64,000 bases of DNA from Pneumocystis sp. 'macacae'. Taxonomy: Eukaryota > Ascomycota > Pneumocystomycetes > Pneumocystales > Pneumocystaceae. Below are positions 13,301-25,338 of this stretch, in pieces. Below the pieces are notes generated by a model that worked only from the letters and a program-made list of their open reading frames with translations, did no database searches and had not been told where the DNA came from. The DNA lies in assembly GCA_018127085.1 (NCBI GenBank), contig CM030721.1:248001-312000 (forward strand), read 5' to 3'. A program made the position numbers and the translations under genes. Numbering within the stretch: position 1 is the first letter of the stretch; every line of letters begins with the position of its first letter.

Positions 13301-13855
13301 ACTCATCTTCACAAACGCCTGCGTACAATAGAGCAAGGACCCCTGCGTATAGTGGATCAAAAACTCCAGCAGCTTCTGGATCAGCAACTCCTGGCTATGA
13401 ATCATCAGTATGGAATACTGGAAGCAAAACACCAGGTTACAGTTCAATGACACCTGCATATATTGGTTCCAATATTCGGTGGACAGAAGAAGACGCGCAT
13501 CGTCTTGGTCTCACGGGTTTAACAGCACCATGGGAAAATGTAAGTCATATAAATACGTCTGATTTTAATATTAACACATCTGAAAAAAAACATGTAAGAG
13601 CAAGATATTGTTTAAAATAGTGTTAATAAAATAGGAAAATATACCAGAAATACCTTCATATATATCAAAAGACTGGTCTATATCTAATTTTAATGAAGAT
13701 ACCACGTAAGATTCACAATTTAATCAATATTCATCTTATATTTTTATAGTTTCAAAGATTCATCTAACCCTAAATCTCAAATACATAATACAACTACAAA
13801 AACACAAGAAAATTATGAACCTGCTAGCCCAGCATACGCTCCTCCAAGTCCATAA
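10304..13855 (+). CDS. SPT5: Transcription elongation factor Spt5 (DSIF subunit)
   Basis: Ten exons (10304-10343, 10387-10727, 10769-10886, about 10913-11343, 11395-12246, 12287-12706, 12750-13000, 13047-13539, 13635-13705, 13750-13855) give about 1,040 residues. With Spt4 it clamps RNA polymerase II and recruits capping and elongation factors. Seen in order: a long Asp/Glu-rich N-terminus, the NGN domain ([12 protein letters not shown] to [10 protein letters not shown]), several KOW repeats such as [17 protein letters not shown] and [16 protein letters not shown], and a C-terminal repeat region with about nine TPAW/TPAY-type repeats, a target of Bur/Cdk9-type kinases. The tail is [10 protein letters not shown]. 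The exon 4 acceptor could also lie 15 nt downstream (10928), removing five residues. Overall identity is secure. Confidence 0.95.
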
Positions 13856-14416
13856 AAATATTAAAATCATTCAATGAAAACTATATATGTATAAACTACT
13901 AGATACTCTTAACGTACATTATACATTAATTTTAAAAATTTAACTCATCTTTATAGAATATTTTAAATAGTATATTGGGAATATTGTATCAATTCTTTTA
14001 TTTAATATTATTTTAGCAAGTAAATTATCAATTTTCAACAGCAAATTACAAGGTATTTTGAAAAACTAAAAATTTGAACCAAAAATCTCATTTTTGAACT
14101 TATCTATTCATTAAAAACAACATTAAGCCGCGAATAAGTTACAGTTTTACACAGAAACAAACTTATAACTATCTAGGCATAAAAAATATTTATAAACACT
14201 GAAAATTTACAATGATTAAGTAACTGACAAGAGGAGTTAGCATTAACATCATAAATATATCTAAAGTCCTATTTAAATACACTCGAATTATCTCTTACTA
14301 ACAAAAATAAATTACTACGTTATTTACTAGAACAGTCTAAAAATCATTACAAAACTCAATAAGGACACTTATAACATTAAAACTTAGTAAATTACCCCTA
14401 AAATCAAATTCCTAAA
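13856..14416. other. Intergenic region between convergent genes
   Basis: About 560 AT-rich bp between the SPT5 stop and the end of the coiled-coil gene. Nothing recognisable apart from presumed 3' UTRs. Confidence 0.6.
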
Positions 14417-15578
14417 TCATACTTTATCATCTGTTGAAAGGATTACTCTTCTTGTTCTATTTAAAGCCTCTACTTCATATCCAATTGCAATACATAGTAA
14501 ATTCAAATGCTGGTTATTTACAATTTTTATTAAATCTCTAAGCCTTAAAAGCCCTCTGTCAATAATATTTATTGCTTCTGAAACCTTGTAATTGTTTTTT
14601 TTTGTATACTCATAAACATTTTGTTCAAGGGATTGCAAGAAAGTAACCGTACTACACCATAATTTTGATCCTTCTGACAATGCAGTATATTCAGAATTAA
14701 CAAGTTTGATATCATCATTAATAAGAGACAATTCAGTCTCCCATATTTCACGTAAAGCATCTCGCGATCTCTCTTGATCTAATTGTGGTATCAATTTTTT
14801 AAATTGTTCAATAAACCTCCTTTCATCTGCATTAATTTCAGCCAAACGAGATTTTTCTTTTGAAAAACGTGCTCCAAAAGAATTATGAAGCTCCTCAATA
14901 CTATTTAAGAGACTTTTCAAATCCTTTTTTTTCTCTACTAATTTAGCTTCTGTTTCATTAATTTCCTGCATCAATTTATCTTTTTTCTGATTCAATGAAG
15001 AAATCAGTTTCAAACTTTCATCAGTTTTTTCTTTTTCATGAATATACATGGACAAATATTGTTGTTCATTTTTCCATTGATCTAATTTCTCAAGTCCTTC
15101 AGTTTTAAACTTCAGTTGTTTATTCAAACACTGCTGAATAGCATTATGAACATCCTTAAGAGCCAACATCGTCTGCAAGATATCCGTTCTTGTCGTATTC
15201 ACGTTTCCTTCACGGAAAAACAATGCTCTTGAATGTGCATAAACTAAGTGCTGTATTCGCTGTTGAAGAGGCAAAATCGACTGCTTTAACTGCATCAAAT
15301 CACGAGAACCAACACGGAGAGCCTTAGGAGAAGGTGTAGAAGGAAAACAAAAAGATGCCAACGTCTGCAAAACTTCCTTATTAACTGTTCCATCATTCTG
15401 TATATTTTCTCTATAAAAACATCAAAAAAACATTATCAAAAACGAGACTTTCACTAATATACTTTAGAAAAAGGGCTTTAAGCGGCTGAAATAAAGAAGT
15501 TTCATCAATCTCAAGAGATTTCAGGTGTTTTTCTTCTCTCCATGGCTTTACTGCAGATGATACGTCAAGGCTCATCAT
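14417..15578 (-). CDS. Coiled-coil protein of unknown function
   Basis: Two exons (15463-15578 and 14417-15410, intron 52 nt) encode 369 residues. I do not recognise the family with confidence. The N-terminus (MMSLDVSSAVKPWREE) leads to a Pro/Ser patch (FPSTPSPKALRVGSRDL). The rest is mostly long helices with heptad-like Leu/Ile and Lys/Glu content, especially between about residues 155 and 250. The patch followed by a helical repeat recalls fungal Atg28-type autophagy proteins and Sos7/Kre28-type kinetochore proteins, but neither match could be tested. The two adjacent ATGs at the start are equivalent. Confidence 0.75.
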
Positions 15579-15658
15579 CGATAACGCGAACTTGCACAAA
15601 CAGATAAGCAAAAATGAAAAGATAAAACAATAAATAGATAAATAACGAAATAAATAGA

Positions 15659-16643
15659 TTATTCTTCATTTTTAAAATTTATTGGCATAGGTGGAAATCC
15701 CATGGCAGAAACAAGATCATAGGATTTATAGTTAATTGAAGATGCTGATACAGAAGTAGATGTTGTTATAGACATTTGAGGAGCAACAGACGAACAATTG
15801 CCCGTCTGTGTAGAGACATCTTGATGCAATTTTTCCTGTATATTTTTAGAATGAACTGGAGTCTCAGAAACCGAAAATTCAGATAGTTCGTGATTATTGG
15901 GAAAAAAATTCGACGAAAGTGACTGATAAAGCTGTGTTGTAGTGTCTTCAGCAGAAAACAGAGTGTTTTGAGGAGTGTTAGTTGAAGATGTCAAAGATGA
16001 AGATAAAACATTGTTGGTAAGTGAGGAAAAAAGGGTGCTGATAACCTTAAGGAAGTTGGTGTTGGTGGAAAATGAGATAAGTGCAGAACGCAACGAAAAA
16101 GGAATTGTATCATTGAAAGAAGTAAGATTTTGAGACAAATTTGCAAGAAAAGTCTGTGAAAATTCAACAGCATTAAACCCATTATTATCAATATTATGAT
16201 TAGAAAAAGTCAAATTATGGTCGGAAGACGCATTCATACAAGACTCGAGAGAACGCTTGCGCTCCCTATCCTTACGTTTCATCTGACGCTTTAAAAATTC
16301 TGCCTCAATCCATTTAGACTTAGCAACGGACTGTTCTTTTCCATAAAGCTTATGTGCACGTTTATTGACCCGGCAACGAAGATCATTATCCTTATTCCGA
16401 TCTTCATTCGCCTGGCGCCAACGTTTCTTGCGCTCCCTGTTTTCCTGACGGATCTTGTCTGTCAAACTATCTTTTTGAGCAGTTAAAAGCGGATCTAAGT
16501 CTATTAATATACTTGATTTCAAAAACCTTTTTTTCACCATATTTCACCGCTTCAGAAGCATCATTCACAATGCAAATAGCCTTAGAAGGAACTGACGATT
16601 CAGAAGATGTAGAGTCCTGGAATTGAGACGTTTCTTTAACCAT
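15659..16643 (-). CDS. DUF3020 (basic, bZIP-like) nuclear protein
   Basis: Two exons (16538-16643 and 15659-16500, a 37-nt intron) encode about 315 residues. Around residues 50-110 lies a highly basic block, NRERKKRWRQANEDRNKDND followed by LRCRVNKRAHKLYG and a KWIEAEFLKRQMKRK helix. That matches the fungal DUF3020 domain, a putative nucleic-acid-binding module. The remainder is Ser/Thr/Asn-rich, low-complexity and probably disordered. A role in transcription is plausible from composition only. The ATG at 16643 (MVKETSQ) is chosen because upstream in-frame codons are not ATG. Head-to-head with COX10. Confidence 0.78.
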
Positions 16644-16956
16644 TTTTTCCAAAAAAATACGACTTTAATTTCAGTTTTATCTTAGTTCTCAGTAACCAAA
16701 ATACAGATTTCTGCGGAAAAAAATACAAAAAAATAATATACAGAAAGAAGGAACCCGTTACTATACTTTTCCAGGGATATTTATCCCCTTATCCCTCTTT
16801 TTAACGCAATTTTTTGTCTACCTGTAAATACGACGTTAAAGATTAATACCGATAACCTTTGCGATATCGTGAGTACAATCACGACAATTATAAGAACAGT
16901 GGCGACATTAGCAGCAACAAGAGCTGCTATCAGCAGTATTAATAAAATAAAACTCT
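16644..16956. promoter_or_regulatory. Divergent intergenic region DUF3020 gene/COX10
   Basis: 313 bp between two start codons, less A/T-extreme than average and containing a C/T-rich stretch near 16750-16810. It should contain both promoters. No defined binding site was recognised. Confidence 0.4.
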
Positions 16957-18157
16957 ATGAATCTTATGTTTCAGAAGCTCTTCGGTAAATATTTTTATGA
17001 GCAACAAAAAACTGACAGTTAAAAGAATATGTTATACTTTTGAACGATGTAATATCTATTTATATCGAGAAAAAAGGTGTTTTAATAAAGATTTAAACGT
17101 CATTTGTGCTTTTCGTGCACTAAAATATATGAAATCAACGTTTGATAGGACGTTTAATACGTTGCCGGCAAAAAACTTATCAAAAAACGTAGAAAAAGAT
17201 TGTTTTCAGCACGAAAAGATCCAAAATTATGTCCCTGTTCCAGCTAGACCGTCTATTTCTACTCTTGTCGAGCTGACAAAACCTCGTTTAACATTTCTTG
17301 TAGTACTTTCAGCAATGTCATCATATGCACTTGCACCATTCCCATCTGCATCTATATCAACACTTATTTTTCTTACATTTGGGACAGCATTGTGTTCTTC
17401 TTCTGCAAATGCGTTCAATATGTTAATTGAATCTGCATTTGATGCACAAATGTCTCGAACACGTTCCCGTCCACTTATTCGTGGTATTATCTCGCTTCCA
17501 ACTGTTTTTTCATTTGTATGTGTAACAGGTTCCCTTGGAACTCTTTTTCTTGCATGGGGCGTTAACGAAACAACGGCATTTTTGGGTGTTGCAAATATTT
17601 TTCTCTATGCAGGCGTTTATACGCCACTTAAACGCATTTCTATCATCAATACATGGGTAGGCGCCATAGTTGGAGCACTACCTCCTCTTATGGGGTGGTC
17701 AGCAAGCTCTGATGGGGACCTTTTTAGTCATCTAGGCGGATGGATTCTTGCAGGTATTCTTTATGCATGGCAGTTCCCTCATTTTAATTCTCTTTCATGG
17801 AATATTCGTCAAGAATATGCACGTGCAGGCTATTATATGACATGTGTTGTAAATCCAGCTCTCAATGCCCGAGTATCTTTACGGTATAGTCTTTTATGTT
17901 TTCTTCTTTGCTGGGCATTACCTATTTCAGGCTTAGTAGATTCTTTCTATTTTTTTGACAGCACTGTTGTAAATATATTTATGACAGTTTACGCATGGAA
18001 ATTTTATCGACATCAAAACGAAAAAAATGCCCGTGAATTATTTGTTGCGAGTCTCATCTATCTTCCTTGTATTTTTTTACTTGCATTGATTCATAAAATG
18101 GTCATGATATGTTCTAAAAAAGAAAATAAAGTCGAATATAAGAATCCCGTACCATAA
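16957..18157 (+). CDS. COX10: Protoheme IX farnesyltransferase, mitochondrial (heme A synthesis)
   Basis: About 388 residues. It transfers farnesyl to heme B, giving heme O for cytochrome c oxidase, in the inner mitochondrial membrane. The UbiA-type core starts at LTKPRLTFLVVLSAMSSYAL. The first Asp-rich site reads NAFNMLIESAFDAQMSRT followed by RSRPL, and the second conserved region YTPLKRISIINTWVGAIVG precedes GALPPLMGW. About eight hydrophobic helices follow. The preferred start is the ATG at 16957, spliced over a 34-nt intron (16985-17018) into the same frame and giving a basic presequence (MNLMFQKLFVKRI). The in-frame ATG at 16997 lies inside that intron. The gene ends 56 bp from the convergent JIP5 stop. 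Confidence 0.93.
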
Positions 18158-18213
18158 TAATTATTATAATCATCTATTTTCAAATTTACTCAGCATTATG
18201 TTATACTTACATG

Positions 18214-19445
18214 TTATGTTAAATCTAAAAAAAAGGACGTTTGTTCATTTAGTATACTTTTTTTACGTTTTAACAATTCATTTGTTATGTCATCGCAAAT
18301 TTCATGGTTTTTCCTGTTATCAGCATCCCAATCCACCTTCCAAGCATTTATTTCTCGATCTCCTCCACTTAATATCCATTTAGCATCATATGTCTTTGCT
18401 AATACATCAACACCTGATTTTTGATACCCAATAATCCCTAATTGTCGATTGGGATGAATGTTTAAAAGCTGTATAACACCATTGTTCCCCCCTATAACAA
18501 TCATGTCATCATTCCAGGAAATCATACTATCAACACTTAATACACCCTTCTTTTTATACAACAAAATCTGATCTGCATAGTTGTTCCATTCACCTTTATT
18601 GAATATTTTTACCGTTCCTGACGCTGTTCCTATACATATCTTTGAATTCTTTGATTGAGATTTAACTAAACATGATGATAAAAAATCATCTTCATTCTCT
18701 GAAACTGCCAAAAGTTTCCATGAACGAAAATCATGTACCGATAATGTTCCATCGCCACTTTCTGTATCAATCAATCTTAATATATACCATTTTGCTCACC
18801 TTGTAGAGACTAAAATTTGATTATCCAAAGACAAAAAAGAAGAGATAAAATCCTTATGCACTCTTCTTTCCTTTATACAACCCCCTGTTCTTGAATCCCA
18901 CATCTAATAGGCTTAATCAGGTCTTTATTGTGTTTCATCTACTTACTTTTATACATCCACTATCATCACCTGTGGTAAGTATTAATTTAGAAATATATCC
19001 AACAACATTAATCGCATCACTGGTTTTCTTTTAAACTTGTTTATACTCTAATACTTCACTTACTCATGTGCTTCCCGTTTTTTCCATATTACCTGTCCAG
19101 TTTCACTATTTGCACACTTAATTACACTATCTGCACCGACTGAAACAAGTTCTATACGCAAATACCCCAATAAACTTGTTTGAATCATAATCCACACATC
19201 CTACCTAAGCCATCTGTGCTATATTTTAGATCCCGGCATGCCTTTTTATGTCTTCGTGTATGCCATATTCTTTCATACTTTTTCAAATCCTTTTCATACC
19301 GATAACTACCTTGTTAATTCATTCTTATCCTCTTCTAAACACTAATCTACCTTGAAACTCTTCCTGTCAATGTACCTACTGAAAAAATTGATATTGATGG
19401 ATGTGTTTCAAGTGAAAAAACTTCTGAATCTACTTCAATCACCAT
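18214..19445 (-). CDS. JIP5: WD-repeat protein Jip5/WDR55
   Basis: Six exons with introns of about 42-54 nt give about 335 residues. Jip5/WDR55 is a nucleolar WD40 protein needed for ribosome biogenesis. The spliced N-terminus MVIEVDSEVFSLETHPSI and the following VSSYRYE match the family opening (His-Pro-Ser then a Tyr-Arg-Tyr strand). Later blades include TGDDSGCIKMWD, SGDGTLSVHDFRSW, a SENEDDFLSS loop, GTASGTVKIFNKGEW, and HPNRQLGIIGYQ near the end. The C-terminus (ELLKRKKSILNEQTS) is the basic tail. All six exon joins keep frame when the acceptors at the GAAAG and ACCAG sites are used. Confidence 0.85.
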
Positions 19446-19715
19446 CAAACATATAAAAACTAACCATATAACCAAAATATACAAAAATATATCAAAATAT
19501 ACCCTCTGCAGTCCAATCTATTTATTTATATATTACGTATATATTTACTATTAAACACCGAAAGATCAACAATATAGAGAATTATTCACGTTAATACGCT
19601 AATATTCACGTTTATCATTAATAAAATAAAAATATAATGATAAGAAACATAAGATACCAAATAAACATAAAAACAAAACATAAAAACACTAAATAATGTT
19701 AAATACTATTAAATA
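19446..19715. promoter_or_regulatory. Divergent intergenic region JIP5/DPH2
   Basis: 270 AT-rich bp between outward-facing start codons, presumed to carry both promoters. No specific element seen. Confidence 0.4.
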
Positions 19716-21409
19716 ATGGACAAGGAAACACTTTCTTTTAGCAATAACGAAAAAGAGGTAGTTCAAAGGTCTTTGAAGAGCAATAGAAGTTGCAAAGACA
19801 GTAATATATCATTTAATGAGGTTTATGAGATCGCAGATACTCGTGATTTTATTTTAAAAGGAAGATTTCAGCGAGTATAAAAATATAGAAAAAACATACA
19901 TAAAAACTTATAAAAACAGGTTGCTCTTCAGTTTCCAGATGAGTTGATAGGAGACGCAAGCGAGGTTTCAATATGTTTAGGTAAAGATCTGTCAGCAACG
20001 TTTTTTATTCTTGGAGATACATCATATGGAAGGTATAAAAGGAGACTTTGCAATTAAGAAAGAAAATGAAAGAAATAGTTGTTGTGTTGACGAAATTACA
20101 GCTCAGCATGTTAATGCAGATTGTCTTATTCATTATGGACATTCATGTTTAAGCCCGTAAGCATATAAAGAGTAATGGGGAAAAAAGTTGATTAGAAAAG
20201 AATAGGACGGTTGCCGGTAAAATATGTATTTGGAAGGAAAAATCTGGACTTAGAACGTTGTTTAGAAGCATTTGAAACAGTATATGAGCGAGAAAATCAA
20301 GTTATTTTAACAGGAGAACAATGTTATGCAAATGCATTAGGTGGGTAGTGTGTACAGTGCAATTAAACAAAGTAAATTAAGGAATACGAGCAGATGAAAT
20401 GTTTTTTGAACTGGTATCTCGTGGATATGATCGAGTGGTTCGAAATGGAAAAGAATATAGTAAGGAATATATGACAAAAGCAATAAATGAAGATATTCTA
20501 AGAGATGAGGATTCAGAAGAACAGCCATCCAGTATATATGAGGATTTTTCAGTGTTTTATGTCGGAAAAGAATCTCCAGCACTTACAACATTTGCAATGA
20601 CATGTCATTTGCATGTTGCATCGTTTTATTCATATGATCCACTAAAACATAAAGTTATTCATCAATCGCCGGGTACAGATGCACGACTGCGTTGTAGATA
20701 TATGGTGGTTCAGAAAGCAAAAGATGCATCAGTGATTGGAATTGTAGTTGGAACGTTAGGTGTTTCAAGATACCTTGAAATGATACAACATATGCGGAAA
20801 ATAATTAAAAAAGCAGGGAGAAAAAGTTATACGTTTGTTATAGGAAAACTAAATCCAGAAAAATTAGCAAATTTTTCAGAGATTGAATTATTTGTGTTAG
20901 TAAGCTGTCCAGAAAATTCATTAATAGAATCGAAGGTTTATCTTTTATGAAAAATATTTATTCTGATTCAAATAAAGGACTTTTATCGCCCTATAGCAAC
21001 GCCATACGAGCTTTATCTCGCTCTTTCATCTAATATTTGGAATAAAAAGTGGATTACTGACTTCTCAAGCATACTTTCTTTAAGGCTAAAAGAAACCGAA
21101 TTAAGTGAAAAAAATGAACCACATTTTTCTCTAGTAACAGGACGTCTTGTACAACCATCAATTACTAAAGAAGAACATGTACAAGTTAGAAACGAGCCAC
21201 CACTATACAATGGTCAAGATCTAATAAAATCAAGTGAACATAGACACCTATCGGTTATGCATCGTGTTCACAGTATATCTGCAAATTTCCATAAAAACGA
21301 AAGGAACTGGCATGGCTTGTCAGAAATCAAAGCACAAACTCAAGCAGCTTCACTTGAGATTGGCAAAAGCGGAATTGCGTCTCAGTACCAAAATGAACAT
21401 AAGCATTAA
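19716..21409 (+). CDS. DPH2: Diphthamide biosynthesis protein 2
   Basis: Six exons give about 490 residues. Dph2 partners Dph1 in the radical 3-amino-3-carboxypropyl transfer that starts diphthamide formation on elongation factor 2. Seen in order: [11 protein letters not shown], the GDTSYGSCCVDE block (spliced across an intron) with [27 protein letters not shown], and the second-half [12 protein letters not shown] and [15 protein letters not shown] regions. The cysteine in the DTSYGSCC block and that in VSCPENS are the family's cluster-ligand positions. The C-terminus is Gln/Ser/His-rich. The third junction uses the acceptor before AATAGGACGG, which restores SPIGRLPV. Confidence 0.93.
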
Positions 21410-21631
21410 ACAGTCTTTTATGTTTCCAACTAAAAACATAAACCATGATTCAATTATAATTTTAAAAATAAGTGTTATCCCAGTAAAGGTCTCCAACATG
21501 TATAATTAATTAATAAATCAACGATAAATCGATTACTATTTTGACAGCAAAACATATTACAATAAAACAAAATCCTGCATTTACAATCTGTCTTGTTCTG
21601 ATCACACTTATACTTCAGTTTGGCTTCCCAA

Positions 21632-22977
21632 CTAGTCTTTTTTTATCATTTTTTCACGAATACTCATACTGCTCAATTTTAAATCAGATCCTTCAATATC
21701 CGGAATTACTTTAATACAAAATAAATCCAGCGCCTTCATGTTTCTGCGCAAGCGCTCCTCATTCACCATTTCACCCCCTTTTCGTGTTTCCTCTGACACT
21801 ACAATTGCTTCAATATCTTTATCAGTTATTGTTGCACCATAGATATCATAGATCGGTTTCACGGAACACAAAAGTCTCTTATTTATAATATTAAAAAATC
21901 TTTGTACATTCTCTATTCTATTCTCAATTGGCTCAATCCATTCTTTGTATTTCTTTGTTTCCAGCATCTTCTCATCTTTTTCCATTAGAAAAACCAAGCA
22001 TATTCAAATAACACACAGATCATTTTGCAGATACATCATTTTTTCTTTCCATTAATATTTTCTTTTTTTTCTGCTGCTCTATGTGCCATATTTCTTACCT
22101 GATACTCCACACATCACTCTTTCACTACTAATCCATGCTGACATCGTTAATAATACTTTGTGTCCTGCATGAAGATGATCAAATGTGCCGCCAACTGAGC
22201 ATAATCAGCATCGAAATAGAACTCTTATCATATTTTTCAAGAAATTCTTGCATTACCTGCTACTTTTCTGTATCTTTTTACTTTTTCTTCATTCTCAACT
22301 TTCCAGTCTGCCCATTGCACGTGACTTTCTGTTACTGACACGTGATCACTTAGTTTACAGCTACTGATATACCGAATACGATTTTTTAGACTCTTTGGAA
22401 CAAGTTTTTCATCGTCTAAATATAGTCAGCGATTATGAAGACTTGTATACGCTATTCCAGTGCACTGTAGCTCTATAGAGCCTGTATTGTAACATCATAT
22501 CACGTGGATACACCTGACTTTCACGTGACAAACAAACATACCCTCTGAAAGAATATAAATATCAGCCCACATGTATGGCTGGTCAAACAAGTAATAACCA
22601 CACCAATTTGAAAAAACAATGAATATTTGAGGTGCACCTTTACTGCAGGAAGCCCTGCTTTTCTCTGAAGAAGAGTATAAAACATGCAGTAACTGATGTA
22701 CTTGAGAAAAAGAAGTATCAAGCGATAAATCAAGCACATATATAAACAAAGCAGCAGCCATTCCAACAGATGTATTGGATGTCTCTTTTGACGTATAATC
22801 CGCTGTATTCTTTGTATTTTTTGTTCTGTCCTTTATACACGCGTCAAAAATAAAGGTGCAGCGTGCAGGATCAATAGCAACAGTACTCGACGCTGTACTA
22901 GACAGAGAATCAGGAAAGTCAGCAGCTTGGGCTGCTTTAACGCGAAAAAGAAGAGCGGATACGGAGGAAAAGGACAT
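21632..22977 (-). CDS. CAB4: Phosphopantetheine adenylyltransferase (coenzyme A synthesis)
   Basis: Four exons (22542-22977, 22257-22415, 22099-22194, 21632-21975) encode 344 residues. It makes dephospho-CoA from 4'-phosphopantetheine and ATP. The nucleotidyltransferase motif GGTFDHLHAGHK is split from its upstream KVAV by an intron. The downstream signatures are DIYGATITDKDIEAIVVSEET, a GGEMVNEERLRRN stretch, and LKLSSMSIRE, the KLSSxxIR loop. The N-terminal 145 residues form the variable fungal extension. Introns of 126, 62 and 123 nt are long for this window. Divergent from the WDR68-like gene. Confidence 0.9.
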
Positions 22978-23284
22978 ATCCGTTGAGATGAAACAGATGT
23001 AGTAAGTTTTAGTCAGGTGTAAAGAGAAAATTAAAAAAAACCGAATAAAAATTGTAAAAAAAAGTTGAGCAAGTTCAAGAAAAAATTAGAAAAAAAAAGA
23101 CTTTATACAAGGTATTTAGCACAAAATAAACCTTATAAGACCATTGACAACATTTCTACAAGTACGTTTAAAGGTTTTCAGACCGAATTTAAGAGATTGA
23201 ATTAAATTTTTATAACAATTATCTAACTGAATGTTTAAACTGAATATTTAAGAAGAAACAGCTTATGAAAACTAATTGAATATA
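22978..23284. promoter_or_regulatory. Divergent intergenic region CAB4/WDR68-like
   Basis: 307 bp between outward-facing start codons with poly-A runs on the plus strand. Presumed to hold both promoters; no motif was identified. Confidence 0.4.
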
Positions 23285-24776
23285 ATGGAAACAAACAGGG
23301 AAATGGAGCAAAGAACAACACAATATGGACAATTTGCTGCAGACTGGCCAATATATGCAATTGACTGGGCAGGCAATATATATGGTTATGTGCTTGTTGG
23401 GAGTTTTTCAGAAGATGGGAAAAATAAGGTAAGTTTAGAGTTACAAAGAAGAATAGCAAAGTAAAAAGAAAATATTAAGAATTGAAACTTGAAAAATATC
23501 TTAAACGGAAAATAATAAAACATTTTTGAGAATGATTCTAAAAAGCAGCAAAACAGAAGATAAACACAACTAACAGTATAGATTGAAGTACTAAAAATGC
23601 AACCGACGCAACTAGTGCACAGTATAGCAACAGCACAACTCAATTATCCTGCAACGCAAGTACAATGGGCACCCCGCAAGATAGTGAGAAGGAACGATGA
23701 AAATATTCCTTTTAATGTTTTTGCAAGTACTGGAGGTGCATTTCAATTATGGAGCATTGAAGATGGTGTTGTTTCTGCATTAGCAATGCTTAAACAGGTA
23801 AGATATCAGATTAGCAGCTAAGATTTATTAAACTGCACTCAAATCTCTCATAGTGCTAAGAGAACAACGTAGAAGAGCATGAATGCTCTAAGCAATATAG
23901 AAGGTTCATCTGCACCAACAACATCGATGGATTGGAATGTAATACGACGAGAAATTGTAGTAACAGGATCAGTAGATACAACATGTGTTGTTTGGGATAT
24001 AGAGCGACGAGTAGCACAGGCACAATTGATTGCACACGATCGGGAAGTGTTTGACGTAGCATTTCTTGCACAAAGTGCAAATGTTTTTGTCACCAGTGGT
24101 GCCGAAGGCAGTCTTCGCATGTTCGATTTACGGTATGGCACGAAAACTATAGATGATTCATAGATGTATTTAAAATAAGTTTATCTTTTCTTTTTTATTT
24201 TATTTATATATCATCTATTTATCTAATTTTGTTTTCTAGAGGAATATTAATATTAGTCAGGTCACTTGAACATTCAACAATTCTTTATGAAACATCATCG
24301 AATGAGTCTCTTCCATTGTTGCGAGTAAGTGCAAATACACAAGATCAACACCTTGTTGCTACATTTCATCTTGATTCGAGTATTGTACATCTTATCGATA
24401 TTCGATTTCCTGGTACACCGTTACTTAATTTAATTGGACATGAGGGAAATATTAATTGTGTTAAATGGGCACCGGGAAGCCGACATATTTGCGCTACGGG
24501 TGGAAACGATGGACAAATATTGATATGGAATACTACTGCAAACGGTACACTGTTTGATGCAAAAACATGTACGTCTAGTTTACAATATATGTACGGAATG
24601 TAGACTAAATAGAAATAGCTTTATACGGGAATATGAGAAACAGTGCATGTAGACAACTTAGTGAATCTATTTTTTTTTGGAGCGCAGAAGCTGAAGTTAA
24701 CAATTTATGTTGGTCTGATGACGCTGAATGGATTGGTGTGTGCTGGGGAACGAATTTTCAGGCTTTAAAGGTATAA
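23285..24776 (+). CDS. WD40 protein of the WDR68/DCAF7 (AN11) family
   Basis: Five exons (23285-23428, 23582-23797, 23873-24132, 24261-24544, 24688-24776) give 330 residues, the normal family length. WDR68/DCAF7 is a seven-bladed scaffold for DYRK-type kinases in animals. Characteristic strings are the ADWPIYAIDW opening, GSFSEDGKNKIEVL, TSMDWN, TGSVDTTCVVWDIE, SLRMFDLRSLEHSTILYE (spliced) and the closing FQALKV. The ATG at 23285 is the first in frame. The introns are 153, 75, 128 and 143 nt, clearly longer than in neighbouring genes. Confidence 0.88.
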
Positions 24777-25338
24777 TTCAGACACAGGAATTCTTTGAAG
24801 CCTAAAAAACACCTTTTCAATATCAATTTTGCATATTATAAAAAGCAGGGTATTTTTTATTTATATTTTTAAATAACTTTACAAAGAAACATACAATAAA
24901 TCTCAGAAAATACCCAAATTCCGATCAATTATTCGTTAACAAAGGATACAAGTATTTGTTTTTAGACTGAGAACAGTTGAACTTAACTTTATGGTATTTA
25001 TCCATATCATCTAACTAGTTCATTAAATATACGTCAAAATATCTTAGTAGGGTATTCTTTAGGTTCTAGAATGTTCAATAAATTACATATTTATTTATAC
25101 AATTTGCTCTTTAGGTCTCAATAAAATTACGCCTCTAAGAAACAAATCCGCTTTAAACCCATAATTACATCTATAACCATATATATACTTCAAAACAAAA
25201 ATAAAATTATGATTTCATCTAAGAATCCTGAACATCTGAATACCAACTATTTAGTATATTTATACCATTAAGAACAAATTTCGCTACTTGAAATCCATAA
25301 AAAATATAAACATACAGTACATCTATTTTACTTAAGTA
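24777..25338. other. AT-rich intergenic region between convergent genes
   Basis: About 560 bp between the 3' ends of the WDR68-like and CENP-U-like genes. No ORF of note and nothing recognisable. Confidence 0.6.

Noticed and set aside
16997..17018. ATG at 16997 as the COX10 start
   Set aside because: Usable only if the 34-nt intron is retained; the spliced upstream ATG gives a better basic mitochondrial presequence. Kept as a finding rather than as the primary model.
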